A stretch of 64,000 nucleotides of DNA. It comes from Suillus spraguei. Taxonomy: Eukaryota; Basidiomycota; Agaricomycetes; Boletales; Suillaceae. This document shows, in pieces, positions 23,284 through 36,087 of this stretch. Location: positions 1-64,000 of the forward strand of contig JABCPU010000174.1 of NCBI GenBank assembly GCA_016800925.1. Reading direction: 5' to 3'. The position numbers were made by a program, and so were the translations under genes. Under the pieces are notes generated by a model. That model was not told the origin of the DNA. It made no database searches and saw only the letters and a program-made list of their open reading frames with translations. Every line of letters begins with the position of its first letter. The stretch's first letter is position 1.

Positions 23284-24992
23284 ATGGCACGAAACATGAA
23301 TATATCTTTCCTGGGCACCTCCAGCGGTGGTGGTCCTTCAATTTCTCGCAACTGTTCTGGTCTTGGTATGAAATTTCGCTTTGTGACATTTCTTGTCCAT
23401 CTTACAGAGACCCTCAATACTTAGTCGCAGACGTCATCGGCGACGGCTCGTTATGGAGTGCGCTCCATTTCTTTAGCACTCAGCTTGATTAACTAGCCAT
23501 AATCAGTGGTAGACTGTGCAGAAGGAACAGTGCGACAATTTCAGATGCAGCCTCGCGGCCAAGGAAACCCAGTTCTCAAAGCGTTCAAAGTGGCCAAGTT
23601 ATTTGTCACTCATATGCATGGTTTGTTTCATCGGATTTATGGAGTCGTTATCTTTACCTCGGTTCCCCTTTAGCAGACCATGTAATGGGAATAATCACTT
23701 TCCTTAGACATGTCCTCCACCCGCCACTGATAGCTCCCTCTGGGGACCTCCCACCCTCAGACGGCCCTGTGTGTTGTAAAGCTTTGTATGATATCCATTA
23801 CTAACCCCTCACAAGCCCTTGATCGAGCTTTACGGTCCTGCTGGCCTACGTACATTTGTTCGCTCAATCTTTACCATGACCCTCACCCATACAGGAGAGC
23901 GCTACGTAGTCCATGAATTGCTGACATCATCCGACACACCCACTTCATGTGATCCTGCCGTACTTCATGCGAGCGAGTACCCTGGTCAGAATTTCCTTTG
24001 TGATGACGATGGGTTCTGGAAAAGCGTCACAAGTGGCACAGGTTATTATGGTGATGTTGTAGTTGATGCAGGACCGATACTACATCGGGGTGAGAAACTT
24101 AACCTTCCTTATACGCTAGTGCTGAATGAATCCGCACAGACCCTTGCATAGGTTACGTCTTCCACGAACCTAACCCTCCGCATCGCAAACTTGTTATTCT
24201 GGGCGATACATACGATGCATCAGCGATTATCCCACTTATACAACCCTCTACAACTACGCCCGTGTCACTCCTCATTCATGAAGCGACAGATGCGTACATC
24301 TCTCGACAAATTGACCCATCAGCACGACGAACCAAAGATGAAGTGGATAACAAGGTTGCGGCAAGGGGTCATTCCACTCCAGTAATGGCGGGCACGTTTG
24401 CGAAACAAATTGGAGCTCAGAAAGTCATTCTAAATCATATTGGTAGCCGGTGAGTACACCACATGCTCTGAGATTGATTTCATTTAACTTGCTTATGTGC
24501 TATTGTATCATTTCTTTCAAACGTCATCTTCACGCGTTCTTCTGTCTCATTGTTTACTTCCTCACTTATCGCAGATTTCCAGCCCCTAAACAACTTAAAA
24601 ATCCTCACGACTCCCGTTTTGCCGTCATCGCCGAAATTGAACGACAAGCGAGCGAAGCGTGGGGAGGTGGCAAAGCCATCGTCGCATACGACTTCATGCG
24701 TATATCTGTTGCTGCTGATATGAATCAGGAAGAATTTTTGGATGTAGCGATGGAGCTGGAGGATGAGGTAGTATTGCAAGGAGTAATTGAGGTGGGTGAG
24801 ATGACGAGAGGAAGAGGGCGTGGGAGAGGGAGAGGGGCGCCCAGGACAATGGGCCGTGGAAGAGGGAGAGTTCAGTGGAGAGGATGGGGCAGAGTTGGCG
24901 GTGATGGGGATAGAAGTGGCTTTGGAAGATGTGGCAGTGATGGTGCTGATAGCGGTCTCGGCAAAGGCAAAAGACGCAGGTTTGAAGAATAG
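23284..24992 (+). CDS. tRNase Z, short form, with RG-rich C-terminal tail
   Basis: This metallo-beta-lactamase-fold endonuclease cuts 3' trailers from pre-tRNAs. Exon 1 begins MARNMNISFLGTSSGGGPSISRNCSGL. Later exons give MQPRGQGNPVLKAFKVAKLF, and splicing yields THMHADHVMGIITFLRH, the HxHxDH metal motif. PLIELYGPAGLRTFVR, VILGDTYDAS, LLIHEATDAY, ARGHSTPVMAGTFAKQIGA and LNHIGSRF (the late His) follow. The length fits the ELAC1-like short form. After the catalytic domain comes a coil, then a tail of about 60 residues with RGRGRGRG and GRGRGR repeats, ending KGKRRRFEE. The tail is unusual for tRNase Z and may bind RNA or act as a nuclear signal (inference). Confidence 0.9.
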
Positions 24993-25848
24993 GCGCCTAC
25001 TCCACGCCTTACACGCGTGAGTTAATAGTTTGAAGGGACATGTCATAAATGCCGTAAGTAATCTTAATCATCAGTTACTTGTTGCAAGGCCGTTAGTTCC
25101 AGGGGGGAAGTGTTGCGAGCTTCAGCCTGAGTATCAGACGTGGAACTAAGTTTGTTTTTCCTATACCACGTGCAGTCTATTACTAACTTTTCTACGGTAC
25201 ACCAGGGTCTGCCAGGGACAGTTTCTTCGAACATTTCTGACTTATGGCTTTGGGCTGTCAGAAAGTCGGATCAATAGCATTTTGTCAGAAGCCCGCAGTC
25301 GTTGTGCGTTCGGCTCCGAGGTCTGACAGTCACAAGGCGTGCACGGAGCATGGCGTGCGGGTGCCAATCGCTGTTTGAGTCGTAATCATGGGTGACTCTT
25401 CTATACATACACATCATTTTTACCTCTCGCGACCACTGGATGTGATATAACCTGCCAGATAGATTCTTAGAGAATGCTCATCATTCCCTTCCTTCCAATC
25501 GCAGCACTCCTATGACACACTGTACTACTAGTCTCTAGATGCAACTTAAATAGCCGACTGGCATTAATTTCGGTTGGCCCAAAGTCGCCAAGGTCGCATG
25601 TCAGTGGCCGCTTTCAACAGGATGTGTGGGCTTCTGAAGGACTCAATACAGATGGAAATTTGAACTAAGAAGCGAACAACTTGAACGTTCGTCGAGTAAG
25701 TGTAGTAAGTCCAAGACATCCGCACACATACACGGAGACTTGATGTGCTCGAGCTATAAATATACCGGAACTTTCAACTAGAAGAATTCCTAGAATTCAT
25801 CTTCATAAATATACTAAGGGGGCTGTGTATCAAATTTCTTTCCCCTTC
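24993..25848. other. Intergenic, no supported feature
   Basis: Convergent 3' ends of tRNase Z and the zinc-finger gene bound this stretch. I see no reading frame, RNA gene or repeat that I can support. Confidence 0.5.
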
Positions 25849-26833
25849 CTACACCTGTCGTGGACAAACCTCCGACCGCAGCTGCATAAAGATCCTGCCA
25901 TTTCCACAATCCTTGGCGTGTTTTCGGGCGCTATCATCTCGGGAGTACGTCAACGAGCAAGTGGAGCATCCCCACCGGACAAGGTGGCCAAGAACATGCC
26001 TCTTAAAGCCCTCCTTACGAATACGACTGTCACATTTGCCGCCCCAGCGACAAATCCAAAACTTCGAGGGATTAGCGGATCTTGCGTTCGCGGAAATACG
26101 GGGACGAACGTGCACACAGGCAAAGTGCTTGAGGATACCGAGGACTCCGCCTTCGATCAGCACCCCACAGGGTTGACCTTGCACATCATGGTGTTGACAC
26201 CAAAGACTACCGGATGGTATGAGAGGAAGCGCGGGTCCACTGTCCATCACATCATCGATAACGGCTGGATGGTGATGGTCATCTGCACTCGAGACATAGG
26301 TATCTTCCCAAACGGCGTCTGCATAAGAGCTATCATTAGATTCAATACACTGCTTTGACTTGGAACACCTGACCTTGCCCGTCATTCTCCAGGGAAAGTG
26401 AGCTATGGACATGTTGATTGCCTTCTGCATCACGGAAGGGGGGATCAAGCCCCGGAATGGACTCGTGCTGGAACCATTCGCTGTCGAATGACAATAGTGA
26501 GGAGGGTCTATGGTGCTCCCCATTACACACGAAGTTCTGATGAAAGTGGTCGATCACAGGGAGGCCCGTTAAGTCGTGATCAGCGTATTCGCCAGGCGGT
26601 GAATAAGGGCGCGACAAATATGTCTGCAGCCCATCAATCAAGGGGTCACTGTGTTCATATTCCGACCATCGATTCAGGAAAAACCTTTCGAAAGGAAGTT
26701 GGTCGTTGTCATCTAGAATGACGGGGGTCACGGATTGCAACTCAATGTCATTGTGAGGGGCGTGAACGTTCTGAAGAGGGCAGTGAGTTTAAGATGCGGC
26801 GATCTCGCGGAAAGAGCTTACAGGGACTTCCAT
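25849..26833 (-). CDS. C2H2-like zinc-finger protein, putative DNA-binding
   Basis: Minus-strand gene with a tiny first exon (ATG at 26833: MEVP, donor GTAAGC) spliced to NVHAPHNDIELQSVTPVILDD. An acidic, aromatic-rich N-terminal part follows. An intron near 26320-26380 joins ENDGQ to DAVWEDTYVSSADDHHH. The C-terminal half has a divergent C2H2-type region: CQHHDVQGQPCG, then HFACVH, CRWGGKCDSRIRKEGFKRHV..H, and CSTCSLTYSRDDSARKHAKDC. It ends CPRQV at 25849. Such proteins are common agaricomycete candidate transcription factors, but the target is unknown and DNA binding is inferred from the Cys/His spacing. Confidence 0.7.
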
Positions 26834-29800
26834 GGTTGTAGAGGTGGTATTAATGTTCGCTGACTCCAATCGCTCGCGTTTTTAAGGACAGAAAGGCGCC
26901 TACAAGCCAGAAATTCTGAAAACGCGGTGAAGGGCCTAGTTTCCGGGTAGAATACCAAGCACTCATGATTTAGAGTATCTCAACTTTTCACGTAGGTAAC
27001 CCCCCGTGTTCAACGGCCTAGGTTTCATAAAAGGTCGGTCGGAGGATGATGTGACTGGAGCAGCGGGGAAGCTTCATCTAGGCACAGCGATCGTTTTCCC
27101 TAAAAAGTCTATGGAGCTTACAACCACACCACGCACGAGGAATGCATGTATATGCAAATTACGCCCGCCAGTCGCAGCAGTCAGGTTCAGAAGGGGGTGG
27201 GATCCTCGTTCGCGTGGTCTCACCGCTATTATCTGGCCACTCGATCAGCACAAATGCCGCATCTCATTCACTTAACCCACCTTGCTGTACACTAACGGGG
27301 GCAGGTTGTGCAAGGGCGTTACTCTGCCATGTTTTAATCTTGAACAAATGGAGTCAAAGATTAGCCATTTACCAGAGTGCAGTGAACGTGTTTCACTATG
27401 CCAAAAGCGACTGACTATCAGTTCTCACTTTTACCGACTCCTTCGATCACGCAGCTAACCTGTATTCAAGCCCAATGAAAAGTTAGTAAGGATGGGCGAA
27501 TATAATTGTATTTGACTTGCGACACCATCCAACCTGCCTACTTACATGATGTACCATGGCTGACTGCACAGGGATAAATTTTGATAATCGATCGCGACAG
27601 TGTTCCCAGTTTATGATGATATGACTTTCCCGCTGTAATAGGAACGAGGATGGAAGTTGGCTATTGGCGATAAGTGTTCCAACGATCTACAAGCCTCTCG
27701 ATAGGGGGTAGACGCCCCTCGGAGCTTGAAGTCACCGAGAAAAACCAGGCGTTTTTGAATGCCACCTGCAGTAGTGACTGCGCATCAGGGTTGAACCTCC
27801 ACGGAGAAAAACCCTGACTGGCATCACGGTGATGCTTGGACGTAGAACGAAGGGTAGCCACGGAGGTATATCTGACTTGAAGTTCCGTCGTCATGAATCA
27901 AAAATTCAGCAGGCCTCAACCTGTCCATGCGAGATCGAGGAAGTTAATTCTTTAACATTCTTAATTGAAGTTTAGTACACGTGAATCGCTTCCTTCTACA
28001 ATACGTACCTATCTCATAATTGATCAAGCCAACGTTGGCAGTTAGGGCTATGTCCGACATAAGGGTCTACCGTGACAACCCCACCTTGAAGGACCTTTTT
28101 TTATGTAAAAAAGCGTTGATCAGCTCGACGAAATTTGGATAGTACCCCTGCCACTCCCAGCATTGCACTGTCACACAATGTGACGTGACGCACTTTGTGA
28201 ATGTATTCATCCTCCCAGGAGTAATTGCTGTTCTGTTGTCGGGGACCGTAATTCCCTTCGTGACCCTCATCATTCTTCCTGTGGTATTCCGCCTGCGCCC
28301 ACATGATCCATCGTTGCCGTGAGCGTCATCGCAAGGTCCTACTCTCTACACCCGCGATACCTTGTACCAGCGCTATTTCTGTCGTTGCTACTGGCAGTCC
28401 CTTGGTATCATGGTTTTCCCACCTCTAGGTATTTATGGATCCAGTGGGGTTCGCGCATAGTGATTTCAACACTCTGGATAGCTCTCCTGAATCAGATTTA
28501 CTTGGTTACTGTAGCCACGGTGAGTGCTCAGCCGCTGGGAACGTTATACCCAAGTTGATACTTACCCACCGAAGGAATCTTTCTCATTACAAAGGTTGGA
28601 AATGTATGCGAGGCGGCATTCCCATGCATGACACCGTTTTCGTTGAGTCAAATTCGGATCAAGCCCAGTCACTGGAAGCCATTCAGAAAAATATGACACG
28701 ACCATTGACACCTGGTCACACTCCATTTCTTTTAATATTATACACACAATAATACAGTTATCAATATTTTCCCATAGTGTGACGTCAGTCAATTGTCAGA
28801 GTAGGCATGAATAGCCAGGGACTCGCAAATGACGTTCAGAAATGTAATGGAGCAGTGGTCGGGGGTTTGACCGAAAAATTGAATGCTTAACTGAACGCTT
28901 TTTCTGTGTAAAGTATGACACGAAGTGGGCAGACTTATGCGTATGAAATCGTGTCAAAAGTGGAGCCTTTGAGCTTCCGTCCTTATTTCATTTTCTAAAT
29001 CTGAGACTTATTACCTTTAAGCAACGCGAATTTTGCAAGGAATCACTATATGATCGATATGTTCAGCGTTCTTGGTACGCGCCATCATTGATCCTGAGGC
29101 TGGTCAACCAAGGTTCATGCGAGAGAGACGGAGCCCAGGCAAGTGGCCCGCAACCTCGACATTATCATTATTGAACCAACGAAACGATATCTCGATTACA
29201 GCGGTCTGCAGAATGTTAAATAGCAATGTTCGATCAGATACCACGAATGCCTGGACATATAATGTCTTACCACTATAGTAACGCAGCTGATTGCGATCGA
29301 GAATTGAAAGTTCATGGTTTGGCCTCTTGCCGACTTTGTGGGACTGACCCAGTGTTCTGTAAACAGCTGTGACAGATAATAGAATGACAGCTTCCACAAA
29401 CTTTAAGCGTCTCTTGGTGTTTTGGGATTATGACCAGTTGGGTATCCATGACCAGGTTCATCAAGAAATAGACTACAGATCCAGACCGGCTTACCAAGGT
29501 AGGTTTTACTTATCAGGGAACAAAGCCCTTGGCTTGACTACGTAAGTAGAACCCGTTGGGACCTATGACATATATTAGATTAATCCGCGGTCATGTGTCA
29601 AAGTGCCACTGCTGCGATAACGGGGCCTGAGACATATGTAGGTCGACGCACAGACCTATGGACAGCATTAATGCAGTGACCCCCAAATTGCCTAATTGGT
29701 ATACTTCGGAATGTGAGACCGTCCAAACATAACGGAGGAGTGCAAGTTGGAATGAAAATCTCAGGTTGACGTACCCTGAAAAAGGTGCCATAAATGTCAT

Positions 29801-30626
29801 CATACTGTGAATTTCATGGATTCGCTGGAGACATTGATGGCCCATCAAAAAGCTGCTTCCGGAGTGCAGAAATTTGAGTGGGTTCTGAGTAGCGCCTTGT
29901 GACAACAAAGTTGGGGTTCGGGTTGTCTGTCGGGCTTTGTAGTGCGGCAGCCTGGGCCCTAAGAGCCGTTATAACAGCTCAGCCTAGGATATGAACATGG
30001 GGCCATGTCAAGTTAAAGAGAGGATAACGGCACATGATATTGATGACTTGTTCAAAACGATGTTAAGAGACATTATTGTAGAACTCGAATACAAAAAATT
30101 GAGCCTTCCGTTGAAGCAGTAACGTTAAACTTCAAGTGGATGTTTGCGTCTGCTTGGCAGTCGAGGATGATTGGGGTCACAGGATCTCAAGTCACCCTTT
30201 CTCCTGGTCGTTCACCTTCTCTTCTTCCCATCAACGATATATCGTTTTCGATTCCCAACAAGCCTTCGTTAACATTTACAGCGCTAACTTTCAGTCCCCT
30301 TACTCTTTTGCTGTCTTTTTAGCTGCGAGTTTGCTCTAATTGCCTCGGTAATACTGCCGCATCACCAACATCAAGTAGGCGCTCGCTACTAGTCGTGCCA
30401 CTTGTTCCTTCCGATTTCCAAGAACACGTGCGATTTCTTGCAAGGAGCAGCTCTTTTCACAAATGGCATCCAACGTTCCAATAAACGGTGTTAAGATATC
30501 CCGTGCGTGCTGTCTCAATCAACCTCCCCACTTTCTACGTCCAAATTTGGTCGCTGTCTCTTTTGTAATTATCATTCTTCCCCCGTCATTTCCCGTCTTT
30601 ATTCATTGCCTCCTTCTGTCTCCATC
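26834..30626. other. Gene-poor 3.8 kb gap
   Basis: No reading frame here has a recognisable motif or a convincing intron-exon continuation. The best are a hydrophobic 79-codon frame at 28319-28558 (plus) and a 105-codon frame at 29591-29908 (minus). The last few hundred bases before 30627 are pyrimidine-rich and are probably the GSK3 promoter and 5' leader. Confidence 0.4.
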
Positions 30627-32152
30627 ATGTCCATGTCATCTTCATCTAACGATATTTCCACTCAAACAGCCATCGACGATCCCCACAAGGTTGTCAAGGT
30701 CGTCGCAACAGACGGTAAAACATCAGAACAGCGGGAGATTGCCTACACGAATTGTAAAATCATCGGAAACGGCTCTTTTGGAGTCGTATACCAGGCAAGA
30801 CTCGTAGGAGAGTCGAAGGACAGAGAGGATATAGCCATCAAGAAAGTCCTTCAGGACAAGCGATTCAAGGTACGTAATCTTTTTTGTTGTCACCTTGCGC
30901 TTCTGCGCTAGTCGTGATGTAGATCACTTTTCAAGATGATACTAATGGAACGATTTTTTTTGGCGTGATATCATCGACATCGCGCGAATAGAATCGTGAA
31001 CTACAAATCATGAGACTTGTGTCACATCCAAACGTCGTCGACCTCAAAGCTTTCTTCTACTCCAATGGAGAAAAGGTTTGAACGATCTCGCCCCCCTCCT
31101 CATCTTGGCACTGATTTCAGCTATAATCTTAGAAGGATGAAGTTTACCTCAATCTTGTTCTTGAATATGTCCCAGACACCGTTTACCGCGCCAGCCGTCA
31201 TTACACAAAGTTGAAGCAGCCTATGCCGATGCTTCAAATCAAGCTGTATATGTATCAGCTTCTCCGGTCACTTGCCTACATTCACTCAGTGGGCATCTGC
31301 CATCGCGACATTAAACCTCAGAATCTACTGTTGAACCCTGCCACGGGCGTTCTAAATTTGTGCGATTTCGGCTCAGCAAAAATCCTCGTCACTGGAGAGC
31401 CAAATGTTAGTTACATTTGCTCTAGGTACTACAGAGCACCTGAACTTATTTTCGGTGCTACCAACTACACCACAAACATCGGTGGGTAATAATATTATTC
31501 CGTACTGTGTGGGAGGGAGTAACGCTGTTCTAGACATATGGTCGACTGGTTGTGTGATGGCAGAGCTAATGCTAGGCCAACCTCTGTTCCCTGGGGAGAG
31601 TGGCATCGACCAATTGGTGGAGATCATCAAAGTTCTTGGGACGCCATCACGAGAACAAATTAAGACGATGAATCCAAATTACATGGAGCACAAGTTCCCT
31701 CAAATCAAGCCTCACCCATTCTCCAAGGTATCACCGCAGCTTTGTGGCGTTGTTACCTCGTGTACTTACGTACGACAGGTATTCCGACCACGTACTGCGC
31801 CCGAGGCGATTGATTTGGTTGCGAAGCTGCTGGAATATACGCCGGGGGCACGTTTAAGCGCAGTAGAGGCTATGGTGCATCCATTCTTTGATGAACTACG
31901 AGTGGAGGGAGCAAGGATGCCGAACGGGAAGGAATTTCCCCGTCTATTTGACTTTACACGGGAAGGTAATTAACATCAGTTTTTGGAATGTTAATGGCCA
32001 CTAACCAGTTCATGACAGAGTTGTCGGTGCGACCAGACTTGAATCGACTCTTGGTTCCGCCACACTGCGAGGCTGAGCTACGCTCACGGTCGATCGACTT
32101 GGATACTTTTGTACCGATACCTCTGGATCAGCTTAAGATCACGCTTGATTGA
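30627..32152 (+). CDS. GSK3: Glycogen synthase kinase 3 family Ser/Thr kinase
   Basis: This is a GSK3/shaggy-type kinase. ATG at 30627 opens a Ser-rich leader, then [17 protein letters not shown] (glycine loop) and [13 protein letters not shown] (catalytic Lys). [24 protein letters not shown] follows, then [22 protein letters not shown]. The catalytic loop is [11 protein letters not shown] and the metal site DFGSAK. The activation segment [17 protein letters not shown] carries the conserved Tyr. [37 protein letters not shown] and the GSK3-typical C-lobe follow, ending LDQLKITLD at TGA 32150-32152. Several introns of 50-110 nt are placed between conserved blocks. The gene appears intact and lies upstream of the F-box gene on the same strand. 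Confidence 0.95.
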
Positions 32153-32546
32153 TTGAGAGGAAGGAGAGTAGTATCTGGTTTCTGCGTATCCTATAATATC
32201 GATGAGTGCGTGACACTATCCTGTCTGTGTTGTATTGATTCTGTATCGTGTCCACGTCATATTTTTGTTGAATTGATTTCCACGGTCCATTCAGTACCAC
32301 TGTACCACTGTACACATGATGTTTACTATTATGCCTGTCATTGAGCAGGTGTTTTGTTACTGCTCCGAGCTTGTGCTGGTTGAAGTTGTGTGACACGAAC
32401 ATGTGACGTATGATTGGGTTGCGTGATGTTGCGTGAGATGTTCGCGAGCAGACAACATATTGGCAAGTCTGACTTCATTCGACAAGCTATGCGTGTATGA
32501 GATTTTATTTAATCCCTCAATCTTTCATTTTCACGCACCAACAACA

Positions 32547-34632
32547 ATGGCGTCTTCAACAACTGATTCATATGAATGCGATACCTTACCTGCTCCTCGT
32601 CTCGCTTCAGGTCTATTAACTCCTGATCCAGACCATATTCGATCTCCTTCACCTTTCTCAAATCTTGAGTCTTCCCCTGCCGATTCATCTCCGCTTTCAA
32701 CAACCTCAGACGTTGAGATGTATACTACTTCAACTGCACAGAGAAAACTATGTGTCCGCCATCAGAGAATGGCAGACGAGGGTACCAACTTAAAACTTCA
32801 GCAGGTGCGTGTCTGACATTAGCTGATATCGCACGATGAGCTGTTCGGTTGCTGATTTAAATTTTATAGGCTCTTGATGCTCTCCCCGTACAAGAGCGAC
32901 AAGCTGTAAATGCTATCTGGTCCGGTTTCTCCTCGTCATCACACCCCAGACGGGAACTCATTCTCCAGGGCATTCTCACCATGTGTTGTTTTTCTCAACT
33001 CTCCTTGCTGACGGAGCAGCTTGGTCAGCTAATCCGTATCGACCCATTTAGTGTCCTTCCCCGCGAGGTATCACTCAGAGTCCTTGCGTGTCTGGACGCT
33101 ACCTCTCTTTGCCGCGCTGCTCAGGTAAGCAAGCAGTGGAAAAGCCTAGCCGATGACGACGTCCTATGGCGCGGAATATGCGAACAGCATATCGGGCAAA
33201 AGTGCCTCAAGTGTGGATGGGGACTACCTATCCTCGAACGAAGGCGCGCTGTTCGTATGAACTCTGCGTCTCCGTCGTCGTCTCCTCCTTCATTCCCACC
33301 TCATTATACTCCTGACTCATTCGTTTCCGAAATACCTGACGTCTCGCCATTCACACGACCTTGGAAGGATGTATATTCCGAGCGCCTATCAGTTGAGCGT
33401 AATTGGCGCCGAGGGCGATGTTCAGTCCGGACACTACGTGGGCACACAGACGGTATCATGTGTCTCCAATTTGATGAGACCTTGCAGCATCCTTCTTTCC
33501 CGATCCTCATCACGGGCTCGTACGACCGTACTGCGCGTGTGTGGAACATTGAAACCGGCCTCGAAGTACGCTGCCTCCGTGGACATACGCGTGCTGTGCG
33601 GGCGTTACAGTTTGACGAAGCGAAGTTGATCACAGGGAGTATGGACCACACTATTCGAGTGTGGAACTGGAGAAGTGGGGAGTGCATACGTACGCTCGAG
33701 GGACATACGGAGGGTGTGGTTTGTCTCAACTTCAACTCCAACGTGCTTGCTAGTGGGAGTGTGGATACCACCGTAAAGGTGTGGAACTTCCGCACGGGCG
33801 AAGCGTTCACGCTCCGTGGGCACCGTGACTGGGTCAACTCCGTTCGACTATGGGAGTCTGAAGAACCAGCGGATGTTGAAATGGCCTGCGGATCGGGTAG
33901 TGAACCAAGGATATGTCAAGGCACGTCATTGTTCTCGGCCTCAGATGACGGGACTATTCGCCTGTGGGACCTTACACGGCGGACGTGCGTGCGCCAGTTC
34001 ATGGGACACGTTGGACAAGTGCAGAGCCTGAAACTGCTGCAAGTGGACGAGGGCTGCGATGAAGGTGTCAGCCGCCAAGAACGGCGCATCGCAGATAATA
34101 ACATGGCTCGCGTCGCCCAAGTTGGGAACGCAACAAACCCCTTTGAAGTTTGCACAGTCATTACGCACCATACTGACAGCGAGAGTATGGAGGACATCCA
34201 AAGCCTTGATGGTATCACTAGGGAAATGCTGACAGGTAGCACCCGGAAACGTGCTAAGAGGCCGGTGCTGATTTCTGGAAGCCTCGATAACACTATCAAA
34301 GTTTGGGACATTGATACGGCAAAAGCCACCCAAACTCTATTTGGCCACATTGAAGGTGTCTGGGCGATAGCGAGTGACAAGCTGCGGTTAATTAGTGGCA
34401 GTCACGACCGGACTATCAAGGTCTGTCTTGTGCTTGAATAATCATATGATATGCCTCGAAACTTAACTATCCACTTTAGGTGTGGAACCGCGAGGAAGGC
34501 CGATGCACAGCTACATTGGTCGGACATCGCGGCGCTGTAACATGTTTGGGCCTTGGTGAGGACAAGATTATATCTGGTGGTGATGACGGGGACATCAGAA
34601 TATGGTCTTTCTCTGGAGATAACCGGCTTTGA
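32547..34632 (+). CDS. MET30: F-box/WD40 protein, MET30-like SCF substrate receptor
   Basis: A probable SCF ubiquitin-ligase adaptor. The N-terminus is Ser/Pro/Thr-rich (MASSTTDSYECDTLPAPRL) and has the Met30-type conserved stretch RKLCVRHQRMADEG. The F-box is FSVLPREVSLRVLACLDATS with VSKQWKSLADDDVLW. KCGWGLPILERRR follows, a motif I know from Met30/sconB. Seven or so WD40 repeats come next (GHTDGIMCLQFDE, SYDRTARVWNIETG, GHTRAVRALQFDE, SMDHTIRVWNWRSG and so on), with a charged insert at about 34030-34250. An intron near 34420-34480 precedes the last repeat, which ends FSGDNRL. In yeast the orthologue controls sulfur metabolism and cadmium response; that role here is inferred. Confidence 0.9.
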
Positions 34633-34799
34633 TGAAATATACACTTTTCTGTTTTCATTTTTGTAATGGTATTCCCGGGTCCTGGATCTCATTGCTTTCG
34701 AATTGCTTGTGTTATGCATACATTATTCCCGAGTTGATTAGAATGTTCACTTTGTAATATAGTCAAGCTTCTAGTATAAAATTTGTGGATGGGTTCAAA

Positions 34800-35445
34800 C
34801 ATTGCATCTGTGTATGTGACGCTGGCGGAACAAAATGGTCAGCACGGGGGTACGCTAGTGAAGCCATCTTGCTTCATGAGGTCGAACAGCGACTGCTTCA
34901 AGGACAAATCGTGAACGATGTATGCGCCACTATTATTGCCCGATTTACGTCAGGGGACGCCAGCTTTACTACAAAATGTTTTCAGACCCGAGGATCACGG
35001 ATACAAACTGTCAAATGTGAAGTTTAGACCCAGATACGAACCAGAATTTCGATGCGGTTCGACCACCCAGTGTTGTTCGGGTCATCAAACCTTTCCATGG
35101 CTCGTCGGAATATAAGGAACAAGATGTAGGATGAGGCGGAGAGGCATGCCCATCCGTGACTCTCGCGAACGTCAGAGAGGTTTGCTTCTTCAAGTTGTCC
35201 TTCCTAACAGCGAATTCAAAACAGGATGGAGGAAGAGTGACGTTGTATTGGAATACCTCTTCGATACATACAACTGCACAACGCGCATGTTTGTTGACAA
35301 TAAGTAGTCCACGAGGAGGGGATTCATATCTCCGTAATCCGTCACTCCATCTATTTTAAGCGCACCCCGAGGGCACCTTTGGATACTATGACATACTCCG
35401 ATCATTTCGCTGAGTGCATCGGCTTGTACTTGGCAGGACCGAAAT
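34800..35445 (-). pseudogene. Decayed tandem copy of the LigB-type dioxygenase
   Basis: The segment parallels the intact gene at 36088-37261, in the same orientation. On the plus strand, GAAGCCATCTTGCTTCATGA at about 34860 matches GAAGCCATCGTGCTTCATGA of the intact copy. TGCGCCACTATTATTGCC at about 34925 matches GCAGCCACTGTTATTGCC, and ATCTCCGTAATCCGTCACT near 35329 is shared. CGGCTTGTACTTGGCAGGACC near 35420 matches CGGCTTGTACTTCGCCC. Frames are broken, and the part encoding the last metal-binding His (GGLTVHNL in the intact copy) is missing. This is the product of a tandem duplication followed by decay. The rest, up to 36087, shows nothing else supportable. Confidence 0.8.
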
Positions 35446-36087
35446 TTCTAAAATTTTGGTGCATTCCGTACGAGGCCGAATCTGCATTGTGATGTGAATC
35501 GCGACTTACGGACGTCAAATAAGTCACCGTCTGTAGGGCCATGGGGTTGAGCGTGTGTTATTATCATCGGCCTCCTACAAAATAGACCTTGGGCGCCCAG
35601 CAGCATCGGAGTTCGGCTTGCACTCGTGAAGCCGGTGGAAGCCAGAGTTAGTCAGAATGTGCGGGTTACTGAACTTGATGCCAAAAACGATAGGTATTAA
35701 CTGATGGTCCAGTCACATGAAAGTGAAGCACAAAGAGTTGCCTGTGCGTCAACTATCCGTACTAAAGCTCATCGGGCAAGCACTTAACTTACCATTGGAA
35801 ATGATCTTGTACAGAACTGCAACTTGAACAAACAGACGGAACATGTATCAGCGCATCATACTATCGCAGGAGACTCGTTTGCAAGAAATGTCAAATAATG
35901 AAGGTTAATCGAAAGTTTTCGCTATACGTACCACACCTAAACTTCATCCATTCTTGTTGTCACATTGCTCCCTGGACCTCTGTGTTTATTGTCGCGACTC
36001 ATTCCATATGCCAATTAGAATATTAATGTTCATCTTGTTCGTAATGTAACGTAGCTTCTAGTGCAGAATACATTCTTCTGCATATTA

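Noticed and set aside
25825..26358. 177-codon plus-strand frame
   Set aside because: It overlaps the zinc-finger gene on the other strand, whose Cys/His pattern and splicing are more convincing.
33304..34380. Long minus-strand frames
   Set aside because: They are shadows of the WD40 exon; the plus strand carries repeated WD40 motifs.
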